Shown here piece by piece: positions 45,696-56,667 of a stretch of DNA of 64,000 bases. Position 1 is the stretch's first letter; every line of letters begins with the position of its first letter. A program made the position numbers and the translations under genes. This DNA is from Schistocephalus solidus (Eukaryota; Platyhelminthes; Cestoda; Diphyllobothriidea; Diphyllobothriidae): positions 106,870-170,869 of the forward strand of contig WEDG01004538.1 of NCBI GenBank assembly GCA_017591395.1, read 5' to 3'. A model generated the notes under the pieces. The model had not been told where the DNA came from, made no database searches, and worked only from the letters and a program-made list of their open reading frames with translations.

Positions 45696-47077
45696 TCGAA
45701 CTGACACCTGTCTTGTCGGCAGTATTACCAACATTTATCAAGGACATTGAAGTGGTTTGGGGCTGTTGCCGTGTTCACGTGGGACAGTTTGGTCTGGGGG
45801 TTGCTTTCATCGGGAGGGGGGGAAGGGAGGAGGAGGCGTGGTTTTATTCCAGTCTAACTGCAGACGAAATTCGGAGGTTGTCGTATCGTTCAGCACCTCG
45901 CCTTGGGCTCATAGAGCGAAAAGTGGATTATGACGACCAGATGTCCTCTTTTTAGCTGGGGACGGCAACACATTGGCCCTCGTGACCAATACTTTATTCC
46001 TCCCCTCCTTCGTCGGATCGCAGGGGAAGGAGGCCAGAGAAAATTATACGGTGCGTAGTAGTAGTCCGAGCATAACTCACTCCCCTGTCGCCCAACCCCC
46101 ACCCTACCCCTCTCCCGCCCTACCTGCGCCAGACCTTGGGTTGCTACGGCAACATCACCGGGAGGAAGTAGCCAAAAGACTGGTTGGGGAACCGAGGTGA
46201 CGAAGACGTATTACGGAGCGGTCATGTGATAAAATAGCATTTGGCCGTTATACTTATAGGCGAATGAGGAATTTTATATGCCAGTCGCGACTGTGCCCTA
46301 CGTGGTAAATGTTAAAGGCGAAATTTCATGATGCCTGGGCAACACCTGACAAATGAGCTTTTTGAGACCTGAAGGTGTTCCGCAAATTGTGGCGTTCAAT
46401 AGAGAACCCAAGTGACCGAGGATCCAGATGCGTTCATTAGTCTTGCCAGGCGTCACAGGTTAAATGCGTAATGGCTAGTGGACAGCATTCATGATTGCAG
46501 ATAGAAGCGAACAGGCGAGTTTCATCTCCACTGTTGAGTTCAAGAGATAATCCGAAACGTCAACCCAATAAACACCGTGTTCTAGTGATTACCTATTCTT
46601 CTTCTAAGCATTAATGATGACAGCATAGGGCTGTGGCTTGGGATCGGCTGGGACTGGAGGTACAAGATCATCATTCTCCTCGTCTGCTCATCCGTAAAGC
46701 CCAGGAGTCAGCTTGCATAGGACAGCCCCCTCCCCTCCTTCCCATAATGCAGGTGACATGACGCAACATTTCAGAAAAGTTAATTATTCGCGTGCTTAAC
46801 CGCAGCCCCAATCTTAGCCCTAAGTTCTTCAGAATTTAGCGCGAAGCCACCTATACCTGGGGCGTTCCTAGCGCCCTGTCCTGTAGCGGAGGGAATTCAC
46901 CTGAAGGGTGCCTACCCTCAGTTTGGTTCGCAGCATTTCCAACAGTCACGGAGGACAGCCAAACATTCACAACCTATGGTCAATACGGGCAATCGGTTGT
47001 CAGGTTAGAATGAGAATAAATATACAATTGACTTATTTAGTATAGTGGATGCTCAGCCCGACTACAGGAGAAAGGAT
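45696..47077. other. No gene recognised
   Basis: Holds a decayed hammerhead-like motif at 46531-46561 and a telomere-like MITE fragment at about 46750-46905 (AGCCCTAAGTTC..GGGGCGTTCCTAGCGCCC). Open frame 45689-45955 is not recognised. Confidence 0.35.
46531..46561 (+). ncRNA. Decayed relative of the 6704 hammerhead
   Basis: CTGTTGA (one core change), GTTCAAGAG, then ATCCGAAACGTC; downstream TGTTCTAGTGATTACC matches TGTTCCAGCGGTCCCACC after the first copy. Stem I no longer pairs, so it is presumably inactive. Confidence 0.4.
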
Positions 47078-47195
47078 GACAGTTCGACCGTCGTAAACAA
47101 CCAAGTTCACCGCGTGCTGCACCGCGTGGACGCGGATCCGGTGACTTTCGTAGAATCTACCGCACTTGCTCCTCAGTCACCTTCCAGGCACCGAT
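47078..47195 (-). mobile_element. LINE 3' UTR terminal fragment
   Basis: Minus-strand GCGGTAGATTCTACG, CACGCGGTGAACTTGG and GACGGTCGAACTGTC: the last ~115 bases of the 3' UTR. Confidence 0.6.
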
Positions 47196-48171
47196 GATAC
47201 GATGGTGTCAAAACGACAGGAAGTAGGCGCGGGCACAGTAGCTGACAAAACGAAACAGTCCCTCTACGCGTGCCACCTATGTCATCAATACATTTACTAG
47301 GCTAGTTTGAGGGCTGCTAGGATCTCTTATGGGTGAAAATCTCATAAAGGACAACTATTTTGGGCAGATCAGGGGACCATTACAGTTCGACAGGTTGTGG
47401 ACTGTAGAACGGGCTGAAATATGTTAACTGGGAAATATTATCGGCGAAATCAAAGAGAAGTGGAGTTTCTATTTCTGACTTGTCTGACATCACCGGGCAC
47501 CCTGAGATGTTACGTTCGTTTCGACTGGAGAAAGAGCTCAATACAAGCGGGGTTAAGCCGCTGCCTTTATACTTCATCGACTGTGATCCTGATTAAAAAA
47601 ACAGAATGTGGACGAATCTGTCCTGTTAGTGTTTACGACATCATAAGTAACTAATTGGTTGTTGTGACGACGCCAGTGTGAAATGCCCTTGACCAGACTA
47701 TGAGAAGGATTTTGACATTTGAATAGGAAAACTCAGGAATTCAGAAAACCTCGGAACTGCAAGGGTGATTCATCATCACTGATGCTATAAAATTTTTGAG
47801 TATTCGAGTCTCATGATCCTTCCAAACATCTAAATTCACGTCGAAGGTAGACACTCAAGCCATTTCCCCCGGGGTCTCTTACAACTGGAAGTTGATTCGG
47901 CTAGAAGGAGTACCTACTGGCAGGAAGGTTTTAAATTCGCTTTCAGCTTATATATGACCAGGTTTATTTGCATGAGAATCTCTTCTTAGTTGAATTCCAA
48001 CCAGAAAACAAATAAACCTCAAAAATGAATATCAAAGTAAAAGCCAACTGCTGTGCCCTTTTACAAAGGATTTCAGTCTGGTAGTCACGTTTACGTGAAG
48101 TTAATGGTAAATCTCGTAGGGATTATTAGCAATAGGTAAAACTACGTAGTTATTCGCCCTTCCGATAGCAT
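47196..48171. other. No gene recognised
   Basis: Nothing supportable. AT-rich after 47700. Confidence 0.35.
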
Positions 48172-49190
48172 GCTAGTTCGACCGCTGCAGTACGACGATG
48201 TTCACCGTATGCTCCAGAGAAGGGTGGTGCAGGGACAATAACTGGTGCTGGATTATAGTGATAATAGACTTTCAATGCATCTACCTGAACCTGAACCCGC
48301 TGCCAAGACAGAGTTAAGAAGACCGGAGATGGGAGAGGGCGCAGACCCACGCACTGTGGTCCAACACCAACCAATAACACAACAACACAAGGAGTGGTAG
48401 CTCAGATCCCAAGTGAGTGGGAGTGCCATAAAGGCCACATTAAGAAGGAGATATTGCAACCTGACTCTCTGTCCACCAGTCGTCCGTGACGAACAAACGC
48501 ACTCTCTGGGCCGGTCACGTGGTCCAAGTTATTCCGTCAGTTGGTAACCTTCCAAGTCACGGCTTTTAGCGCACCGTGATAGTTTCAAGCGCGTCAGATT
48601 ATTTATAGTGAGGAAACATGCGCTGAGCAGTCTATCTCACTCTCCCTCTATCCCCGCAATCGGACCATCGTCCGAGCTGGTTGGTTGCCTCATGTGGGAG
48701 TGGGTGCATTGGCTGACGGACCCGTTTACCCGTCTTCGCGCGCCATGACACGACCTGGCCTCCATGACGCCCACACCAGGATTAAATATATCAGTGGATA
48801 TGGGAAGTCATTGCCGTCTGACTCTCAGTCTACTGGTCAGCCACACAACGCACAACACACACTGGATCGACGGCGTGGTCTGGTGTAAGCGTCAGATTGG
48901 CAGCCTTCCAAGCCGTGGTTTCTAGGAAACCGGGATATTCTCAGGTACATGATGATAGTGAGGGTGTTGTGTATGTAATGATGGAGGTAGTTTGCGCAGT
49001 TTGTCGTGGAGCCGCATGTGACCTATTAGGCCAATGCGGTGTATGAAGGCGTGAGAGCAGTGAATGCAGTAGAGGCGGTCGCGGTGACTGTATTTCGGAG
49101 CACCAGGCACTGGTTCACCAACCTCCGTGCAATGGATTCGCAAGTGACCAACCAGGCCAATGCGTGAGTTGAAGTTACGGGCGGTGTGGG
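48172..49190 (-). mobile_element. LINE copy E, 5'-truncated (zinc fingers and 3' UTR)
   Basis: Minus strand from 49190: ARNFNSRIGLVGHLRIH, GEPVPGAPKYSHRDRLYC, IHCSHAFIHRIGLIGHMRLH, then the GGTTTCCTAGAAACC hinge and the 3' UTR to 48172. The final 390 bases are the variant subfamily also seen at 45305. Fingers closely match those of copy C (42750-42905). Confidence 0.8.
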
Positions 49191-50149
49191 CAGGATATAT
49201 TGGAGGAGGCTGATACTGTTAGCATATGTACAAGATAAAAGCCCAGACACGCATGGTTCGCCTATATTTTGCCACTTCCTGAAGCAATTCAAACGATAAT
49301 TATCGCACTTGTGTTCCTTTTCTTTAAAGTCTACCATCCTCTTAATGAGCCCACTACCGGTAACGGGACATATATGTTCATAGGTAAGGGTACAGACTTT
49401 ACTACCACAAGGCCATTCCTACCCGGTCGGAAGCGATAGAGCTGCGTTTGAATGCACATTTGTCTACCGCACAGGCCTGTTGCCGAGGGAGTCTCCAACT
49501 TCAGACTCCGACCCGAAGGCCAGGCAGTGTCCTTTGGGTCCTGTACGGCTGTCGTTTGCAAATTAAGGAAGGGGACGGGGAGATGGAAGGGACGAAGAGT
49601 GACCTTGCAATGAAGTCGCACTTCTATCAACATCGCCGTCGTTAAACGCCAGCTCAGTGTTGTGGAGAGGGGGGATGGTGACCCAGTCACAGCACCTCAC
49701 GCCACCCCCACCCTTCTTCAATCCCCTCACTTGTTATGAAAATATATTGGTTGCCAGGGCGATGCCCCGCTCTGTCAGCCCGGTAGAATTGTTTTCTCAA
49801 GTGAGCAGACGCCCGGGTAGGAGAGAAGCCCACAGGGCGGCAACTCAAAGCCCCACTAACACACAGACACACACAAACACGCGCAGGGATCGAAACCACG
49901 GCATGCATTTAACTTACCGAAGGCCGGTTGGGGGGTGAACTTTGAGCACGTATCCCTCAGTCTTCACGTGACTGCCATCCCTCTTAAGTTTGACTTATGC
50001 TGACTCCTGTATTCGGTCTGATAGCCTCAACCCACCGTCGTTTGCACATTCGAACGAGCCAGCAAAGCTTCACCTGCAGAAGTGGCGTCGTTTGTCTCTA
50101 TCGGGTGATCGTAAACCTCTGGGGGGGTATAGAGTTTGGTTGAGGGAAG
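49191..50149. other. No gene recognised
   Basis: A CACA/ACAC stretch at 49859-49885. No domain in the open frames. Confidence 0.35.
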
Positions 50150-50648
50150 ATTGTTCCCATAGGGCAGCTAATAAGCCCGAGTTGGCTATTCCAGTCTCCC
50201 TTGTCTTTGTTGACAATGTCCATCTGCCTATACTACTAGCCATTGTGCGGCTGCTGGCGGGGCTCTAGGGAAAGCCCCAAGGCACAACGGGACGGGTGAG
50301 GCCCGTGACTGCTCGTTGGGTGCTCATCTACTATTGCTAATATTCCCGATCGAAACCGGCAAGACAACGAGCTCGTGGTGCAGTGAGTTAGAGCGTTGGA
50401 CTTTTAACAAACGGATCGCGAGGTCGAGTCTCGGGTGCCCCAATACCTGGGAGTGGGTATGACTAGCTGATGACGGCTAATAAGCCCGAAATTAATACTC
50501 CAGTCTTCCTTGTCCTTGTCGGAATTATCATTCTGCCTGTAACATTAGCCACGGTGTGATTGCTGGCGGGGCTCTAGAGTGAGCCTCAAGGCATAGCGGG
50601 ACGAGTGAGGCCCGTAAATGATCGGTGAGCGCCCATCTAGCATTGTTT
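50150..50648 (+). mobile_element. tRNA-derived SINE, tandem pair (one headless, one complete)
   Basis: Unit 1 (50150-50345) has body and tail (GGCTATTCCAGTCTCCCTTG, GCGGCTGCTGGCGGGGCTC, GTGAGGCCCGTGA). Unit 2 begins with a tRNA-like head at 50368-50440: A-box TGGTGCAGTGAG (50376-50387) and B-box GGTCGAGTCTC (50422-50432). A hammerhead-like fold (50461-50505), a CTTCCTTGTCCTTGTCGG segment and the same tail to 50648 follow. Transcription by RNA polymerase III from the internal boxes and mobilisation by a LINE are inferred from the class. Confidence 0.8.
50461..50505 (+). ncRNA. Hammerhead-like fold in SINE, complete core
   Basis: GACTAG (50461-50466) pairs partly with the CTCCAGTC end (50498-50505) as stem I. 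CTGATGA is at 50467-50473, stem II GGC/GCC closes within 50474-50487 over TAATAA, and GAAA is at 50488-50491. The helix III region is ATTAAT here, against ATGGCCAT in other copies. Topology is that of a type I hammerhead, as in the tRNA-derived Sm-alpha repeats of schistosomes. Activity of this copy is doubtful because stem I and helix III have decayed. Confidence 0.5.
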
Positions 50649-52671
50649 CCTTTCACTACTAGCAAGGATGCGTGTACTTGTGTTGCTTAAGCAACACAAT
50701 TAACTTAGTGCTACGGGTTTTCACTTGCTGGTATTCCTGTGTTGAGAATACATATGCATTTGTTTGAAGTTTTGCACTGATCCCAGGCACAGGAGCTGAA
50801 GCTAGATCCACTAGACAGAACAGTAGACCGTTTTAAGCGATAGCTGACGCTGAAACCAGGTTCTTAAGAAGTTAAAGTGATTTCCCGTACCATGAAATTT
50901 TTTTCTCTAATCAGTTTCCTACGCAAAAATGTCCTAGACACTATGTATTTTAGCCGAAGGCCAAACTCCTTCCTTTTATTCAAATTATGCGCCGAGAGGA
51001 CAATGGCAACTGTCCCCTGTGATTAGTGTACGCGAATGAAATCATTGTCTTACTTGCTTTTGCACCGTTTTGGTCCACTTTCCTTAATTCTAGGCACTGT
51101 TATCTTTGAATACTTCTCTTGGCCAATATTGAAAATACTAAGTAGCGACTCACGCTACAGCCCTTCGACTGCCAATGTTCGTATGCGCTCAAAATCAATG
51201 GCCGACAGGAAGTGTTTTGACACAGAAAAGTGACAGCATGTCGCGGGTACTGCAGGTATATTTTTTTACTCCTTTTATTTCACAGTGCGGTAAAAAAAGT
51301 ACTGTTAAACAAGGTTATTACTGCAGTTTGTGGAAAAAAAACAGATTAGCAAAGCAGAATTTCCAAAGCTGAATCCGCCACTTTTTTCTTGAAAACAGAG
51401 CGATTTATGACACCAACCTTCACTGGATTGTCCTTGACAAAGAATTCAATCTTCCGGTTCTAGCAGGCATTTACTTGAAACTTTTTTGACTTGTATTTAT
51501 GATCTTTTGTAGTTCAACGTGGACAAACAAGAGGTTTTAATCCGTGCTACTATATAGCATAGGAAATGACAGAGCTACCAAGAAACATCAGATTTCCACC
51601 CAAAATCTGGCTTGTTTTCTTTTGATAAAAAAGATTTGAAACGCATTCTGTTTTAGTAAAAGGCCTTCTGTTACTCAAATCAATTCAAGACTCAAATTAC
51701 CATCATGACACTTAATGAGTTAGGTCGTCTGCTGTGCGTGATCGGAGCGTTCTAGCAGTGTACTGATGAACTATATCTTGTTCAACGTCACAGATCCTAC
51801 CACTCAACTTACACTACTGCACTGAGGCTACCCCAAAAGAAGACACCCTTTGTTATGCGAATTTGCCGTACCTTTCTTACTGCCAACACTCAACAGCTGC
51901 ATGGGGTCCGTGACAGTTCAAAACATCCGCAGCTGATTGTAGTGTGGGCAACATACGCCTGCGTGAAGACTTTTGATGACTTAATGCTAGAAAATGGTTT
52001 TCAGACCAATTTGTGTTGGACAGGGGGCTATGTCCCTCCCCCGTCCGCAATGACAGGTGACCTTGCGCTAAATTCCAGGGGGTACCTATTCCCGTGTCCT
52101 AGGCCTAACACCCTTTTAACCCTAACCGCCTGTAATACGGGGGGGGGTGTGTTACTTACCTCTATGTCCTTACCAGAAAGGACCCTATAGACTTAAAGCA
52201 CTTCTAAATTTGCATGCGCGAGATTTGTGTACTAGCATCCAACCCCATTCACGTGCATAATAGCCGTTTCGGATAAGCGCTGAAAACAGTTCTTTCCTCA
52301 AACTGCCTGCCTTTTAGAAGTAGGCCTGAGGAGAAAGCACGTAACCACGCCAACTGATATCTGAGCTCGTGTGCTGGGCGGCGGTGTGGGGAAAGCTGCA
52401 GCGTGTTATGTGGACCTCGTAATTTGTTAGTAAGCGTGCCCATTCTGACCAATGAGATTACTGGCTGCAAACACGCATGTCAGCCCATGTGCCATCCTAA
52501 CTTCTGGATGGTTGGCCTCATGTGAAAGATGTGAACGCTGATTGGCTACGCATAAACCAATCGGATGAGAGCAATTGTTAGAAGACTTGTGTCGCCATCC
52601 CTAAACCATTAATTGCCCCTTTGTATGCCCTTATCGTGCGTACTTGTGCCCCTGCTTTCCACGTGGACGAG
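50649..52671. other. No gene recognised; upstream region of the HES-like gene
   Basis: A telomere-like MITE fragment at about 52045-52160 (GGTGACCTTGCGCTAAATTC, CTATTCCCGTGTCCTAGG, TTAACCCTAACC). No clear promoter motif is seen in the 500 bases before 52672. Confidence 0.35.
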
Positions 52672-52902
52672 ATGCCTTCATCTAGCCCGGAACTTACTCC
52701 ATCTGAGATGGTGCCCACCACAATGCCCGCCCTTCCAGTTCAGCCGTACCCATCACCGGCCTGTCAACCCTTTTATGTCATTCCACTCACAGTTGGCGAC
52801 TCGAACCCGAGGCCAGACTCTAGTGGCTGGAAAATGCCCCCCGTGAGGAAGCGAGGCAGAAAATCTAACGTCCCACCGGCACAGCGAGAGCAGAATCGAA
52901 AA
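52672..52902 (+). CDS. Exon 1 of the HES-like gene
   Basis: 77 codons from ATG 52672 to K77, followed by a good donor (AAA|GTGAGT at 52903). It is Pro/Ser-rich for about 55 residues and then strongly basic (R59-K64 resembles an AT-hook/nuclear-localisation patch, then QREQNRK). The upstream frame is closed by TAG at 52579-52581, which supports this start. The intron cuts the basic region immediately before the ERRRR block. Confidence 0.75.
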
Positions 52903-55900
52903 GTGAGTGCTAGAACCTTGGTTATTTCCCCTATCACGTACTGCCCATCAGTAGTCTCGTAAATATCTAAAATCTAGAGCCTTGGATCAAAACCATATAC
53001 ATAGATTACATTGTTATCTCTATCTGATACATAAGGAAATTGACTATTATTTTAATTGCGACTCTTAGTGTACCGTTTATCACATTTCAGACTCAAAGCA
53101 GTTATCTCAGTTAGTTTTTATTTTCAGGAAATTTGGGCTCAACATACCATTTACTGGGTTGGCGAGTGGGTGGTAATCGTTTGAGCGTTTTTATGTGTAA
53201 CTTGTGTTAGGGTATCCATCCTCTATGATAGAACCCCCTCTCTTTATCAGATCAGTAGGTAAAAAATATTGTTTTTGGTATTTATATCCCAGATCAAACC
53301 CGGTTGTCGGACAAATAATTAAATATAACTTATCTAACAAGGCAGTTCGATTAATGCTTTTCGTTTCTGTATAGCACATCTGTGAGCACTACAATTATGG
53401 CTAATAATTCATATTTTGCTTTAGACTTTGCCTTACTGCATCGAATCATTTTTCTCGCATGTCCTGTTCCGGCTGTTTGAGTTAACAATAAAACACTAAC
53501 CTTAAACCTTGACGACTACAATTTTGATTGCCTCACGATGACAGAACGCCTCACCGATTCTCCTCACAGAACAGTTAATTTGTATTCCGGCGTCGAATGT
53601 TCCACGAATCCAACCAGACCTCATGTGGACTGATAACAGTTTACTCGGTAGGTATAATCAGTTCCGATTGAACAGTTGTCAGCTAGTTAGGAAATCTGGC
53701 AAATGGTGAAGAGAAATAAAATGGCAGCACACCCTGAACCGAAAACTTCGGTAATCGTGTGCGTGTCGTGAAAGGATCGACAGTTAATGCGAAAACCAAG
53801 GACGGAGGCGTGAGCGCTTGTATCCGAGGTTCGCCCGTGCACCCGTTTTTGGCCATCCTCTTCTGGAATTGTTAATATATATTTTTAACTAGAATGTCTG
53901 GCTGCAATCCGGTCGCCTTTTTTTACAAGAAACGTCTCATTTCGACCATCAACGCTTTTTGTGAGTATGGAGGGGATCATAGTAGTGTCAGAACTCGACT
54001 TTACACGGAAGATGTAATTGATTACGAAATCATGGCTACTAAGAAGCAATAGATTAAATGACGGATGAAGGTGAACGAAAGCGCCACTGACTTCCACAGT
54101 CACCTTGTTAGTGTACACTAACCTCGTACCACTTTCCTAGTGGTCGCTGTAAGGTAGTTTTCCCAGAAGCAGGTAAACTTGCAGTGGTCACGCGAGTATT
54201 CTTAGAACTATCAAGTTCCTTCCGTCTGCAGTTTTGCAGTCATGATCTGTATGATGGACTGCAATTGAGTAAGCCATTAATTCCTCGCCATTCCACATTC
54301 CGCCCCCTCCCCTCCCCTTTCATGTGCAGTACTCACCAAAATACGTTGGGATTGTTAAATATGAACAGAGACAGGTATATGAATATTACCGGCAAAGACA
54401 AGAGCGACTGGAATGGCCATTTCTGGCTTATTAGCCGTCACCAGCAAGCCATACCAATCTCCAGGTGTTGCGGAAACCGAGGCTCGAACTCGCGACATGT
54501 TGGTTAGAAGTCCAACGCTCTAACCCACTGCTCCACGAGCTCGTTGGTGGTTTCGATCGGGAATATTAACAATGGTAAGTGGGCGCTCACCGATCGGTTA
54601 CGAGGCGAGTGACTCCCGTAGATGATCCGTGAGTGCCCATCAACCAGAGACAGGCTTATATATAACGTGCTGCATCCTGAAGCATGTGGATGCCAAGTCG
54701 TGTGTGTTCTAATCGCGGTGAGTTTTTTTCGCATATTCAGAGGTCATATTTGGCTGCCAGAAAGCTAACAGTGATGACTCGCTCTTTCCAGAAAGGCGAG
54801 CCAGGAAAAGTTTTCAGCGCAGCCCCGATACCTCCCCCATTGACCGAGACGCATTATTGGATGTACTCTGTGCCGATCCGTGTGTCACTGCCCCCCTGCC
54901 ACTCCCTGGCGTCGTGTTGTCACTCCCCCCCCCCACCACGTCTGGCGTGCGGTTTGGTCAGGATCTGTCCCTGTCGCCTGTCTGCTCTTCCCGATCAGCA
55001 TTTGCCTTTAACCTCCTTTTTTCCCCACCGGTTCTTTTCACACCAGCTTTGTTTTTTCCCTTCTCGCAGCTGAAGAAACAGAACATGGAACGACGCAGAC
55101 GTGCTTGCATTGCCGACAAACTGTCCGCTCTTCACAACCTTGCCATTTCAATTATTGGCGAGTCGGTAAGTTATAACTCTACACCAGGGCTGTCGATTTG
55201 CTCTGTTTTTGGCGATGACTTCTCGGACCTCGGTTGTGACTACTGTTCTTATGGTCCCTCACTCGAACATCATCGGTGAGGTTACATGTCTCGGGGAGCA
55301 TAAGTTGAACGTTTTCCGAAAAAAACAAAGCTCTGATTGTGACAGCTAGGCATGTATAGACAGGACTCAAAAAAACAAGGTGTAAAGGTTTGAGGGCACC
55401 ACACGGCTCTCTTTGTCACTCCCCATCCCCCCTTCTCCAACTGCCAGATAACACCGAACGAAAATCTTCGTTTTTTCATCTCAATAAAGCATGATAACTT
55501 TCAGATAATATGTAGGGCTGTTGAGGCCGTCGAAATTTCAAGATTCTGTACAACTGGTCGTGCCGATAACTATCAGACTATCCCCAGAAACATTTTAGGT
55601 GAGATCTATGTAATCCTTTGGCTAAGAGAATCGCTACGGCCATTCATGGGGCTGGCAAATACCAGGCTTCTGGTAAGGCTAACCTCTTGAATTACCCCCC
55701 CTAAATTAATTTGATGAAGCACAAAACTGGCCGATTTATTGCAACCTGCCTCAGGAGCCACGCCAACCCGTTATCGATTTTCCGAGGCCCCAATGTAAGT
55801 CGCCTGAACGCGTTGCCATGGCACCCCCGTGGTTTATTTTCGGCATGCACCCACGCGCACCGTTGCACTAACCTCTCGCGTGCGCTTCAGCCATCGACAC

Positions 55901-56667
55901 GCTGACGCACACCCCGTTGGCCTCTAATTTTGACTTTCTGACTATGTTACCCAAAACTGGCGTCTTAATGTCCCATTCCCTCTTTCCTCTTTCAGCCGAA
56001 AGAACAGCCGCAGCAGCGCATAGAAATCACCGACATCCTCAACCAGTGTGTCACAGTCTTCCAGGGTCTCTCTGAGGTTGTCAAGTCAAATCCAGACCTC
56101 CAGGCGAGCATGCGTCGACTGAGCTCGCAGATGCAGATTTCTTTTGGCGAACAACAGCGCAAACGCGCGATGGTGGTGGATCAGGACGAACCCCAGTCGA
56201 AGTCAAGGCTGGTTAAGAAGATAAAGGAATGCGATGGGGAGAACAAGGAGAATTTTCCTCGTCCCACCAAATTTCCCACCTCGAGGCACGCCTCTGCCTT
56301 TCTGCCGGTTTCAGCTGCCTCCACGGGCAATCTGCTTCCACGCGTTGTTTTTTCGCCATCGGCCATCCGGGCAGCCCCATCCTCGCCCTTCCCCGGCCCT
56401 CCTCAGCTGACCCCCTATGACACCAGCGTCATCTCTCCCCTGCGACCGGGCCTGGGGTACTATGGCAGTGGCTCCACTTGGAGTACCCCTGCCCCGAGGA
56501 TTGCGGGACGGTCTAGCACTGATAGCACCGATTTCGTTACACCGCCTTCTGCCATGCCGGACGATGGGGAGGATGCAAGCTGTTTTAACCTACACAATCG
56601 CTATCGCCAATCTAACCCTAGCTCTACCAGCCCCACACAGACAGTCTGGCGTCCCTACCTCGACTGA
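52672..56667 (+). CDS. HES-like bHLH transcriptional repressor, three exons (52672-52902, 55070-55165, 55996-56667)
   Basis: Predicted nuclear DNA-binding repressor of 332 residues. Joining three phase-0 exons gives a basic region (R59-K64, then R72-K80), the M83-E84-RRRR block with the E-box-contacting Glu and the two following Arg of bHLH proteins, helix 1 (to about L101), a loop crossing the second intron, and helix 2 (R117-IEITDIL to about V136), which matches the E-x-x-DIL-x-x-x-V pattern of Hairy/E(spl) proteins. The tail is rich in Pro and Ser and ends VWRPYLD. WRPW/WRPY motifs recruit Groucho/TLE corepressors (known for HES and RUNX families). Introns are GT-AG: 52903-55069 and 55166-55995. 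ATG 52672 is the first in-frame ATG after the stop at 52579. The Pro typical of the HES basic region is absent (KKQNME), and no Orange domain is evident. Further 5' exons cannot be excluded. The subfamily is uncertain, the bHLH call is firm. Confidence 0.85.
54360..54650 (-). mobile_element. tRNA-derived SINE inside intron 1 of the HES-like gene
   Basis: On the minus strand this reads as a tail of one unit (54550-54650), then a tRNA-like head (about 54478-54545, with the A-box region GGAGCAGTGGGTTAG and the B-box GAGTTCGAGCC), then the hammerhead-like body and the CTTGTCTTTGCCGGTAATA segment. It is antisense to the gene. The core is CUGGUGA, one change from the hammerhead consensus. Same family as 50150-50648. 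Confidence 0.75.
55070..55165 (+). CDS. Exon 2 of the HES-like gene (basic end and helix 1)
   Basis: Exactly 32 codons between a pyrimidine-rich acceptor (TTCTCGCAG|CTG) and a donor (TCG|GTAAGT). It encodes LKKQNMERRRRA and the helix 1 heptads (KLSALHNLAISII). Phase 0 at both ends. Confidence 0.85.
55996..56667 (+). CDS. Exon 3 of the HES-like gene (helix 2, tail, WRPY)
   Basis: 223 codons plus TGA, opening after the acceptor TCTTTCAG|CCG. It begins inside the bHLH loop, gives helix 2 (R117-V136), a charged segment, then a long Pro/Ser-rich tail ending W327-R-P-Y-L-D332. No canonical AATAAA is seen in the next 300 bases; an ATTAAA lies at 57024. Confidence 0.85.
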   Translation, partial: PKEQPQQRIEITDILNQCVTVFQGLSEVVKSNPDLQASMRRLSSQMQISFGEQQRKRAMVVDQDEPQSKSRLVKKIKECDGENKENFPRPTKFPTSRHASAFLPVSAASTGNLLPRVVFSPSAIRAAPSSPFPGPPQLTPYDTSVISPLRPGLGYYGSGSTWSTPAPRIAGRSSTDSTDFVTPPSAMPDDGEDASCFNLHNRYRQSNPSSTSPTQTVWRPYLD

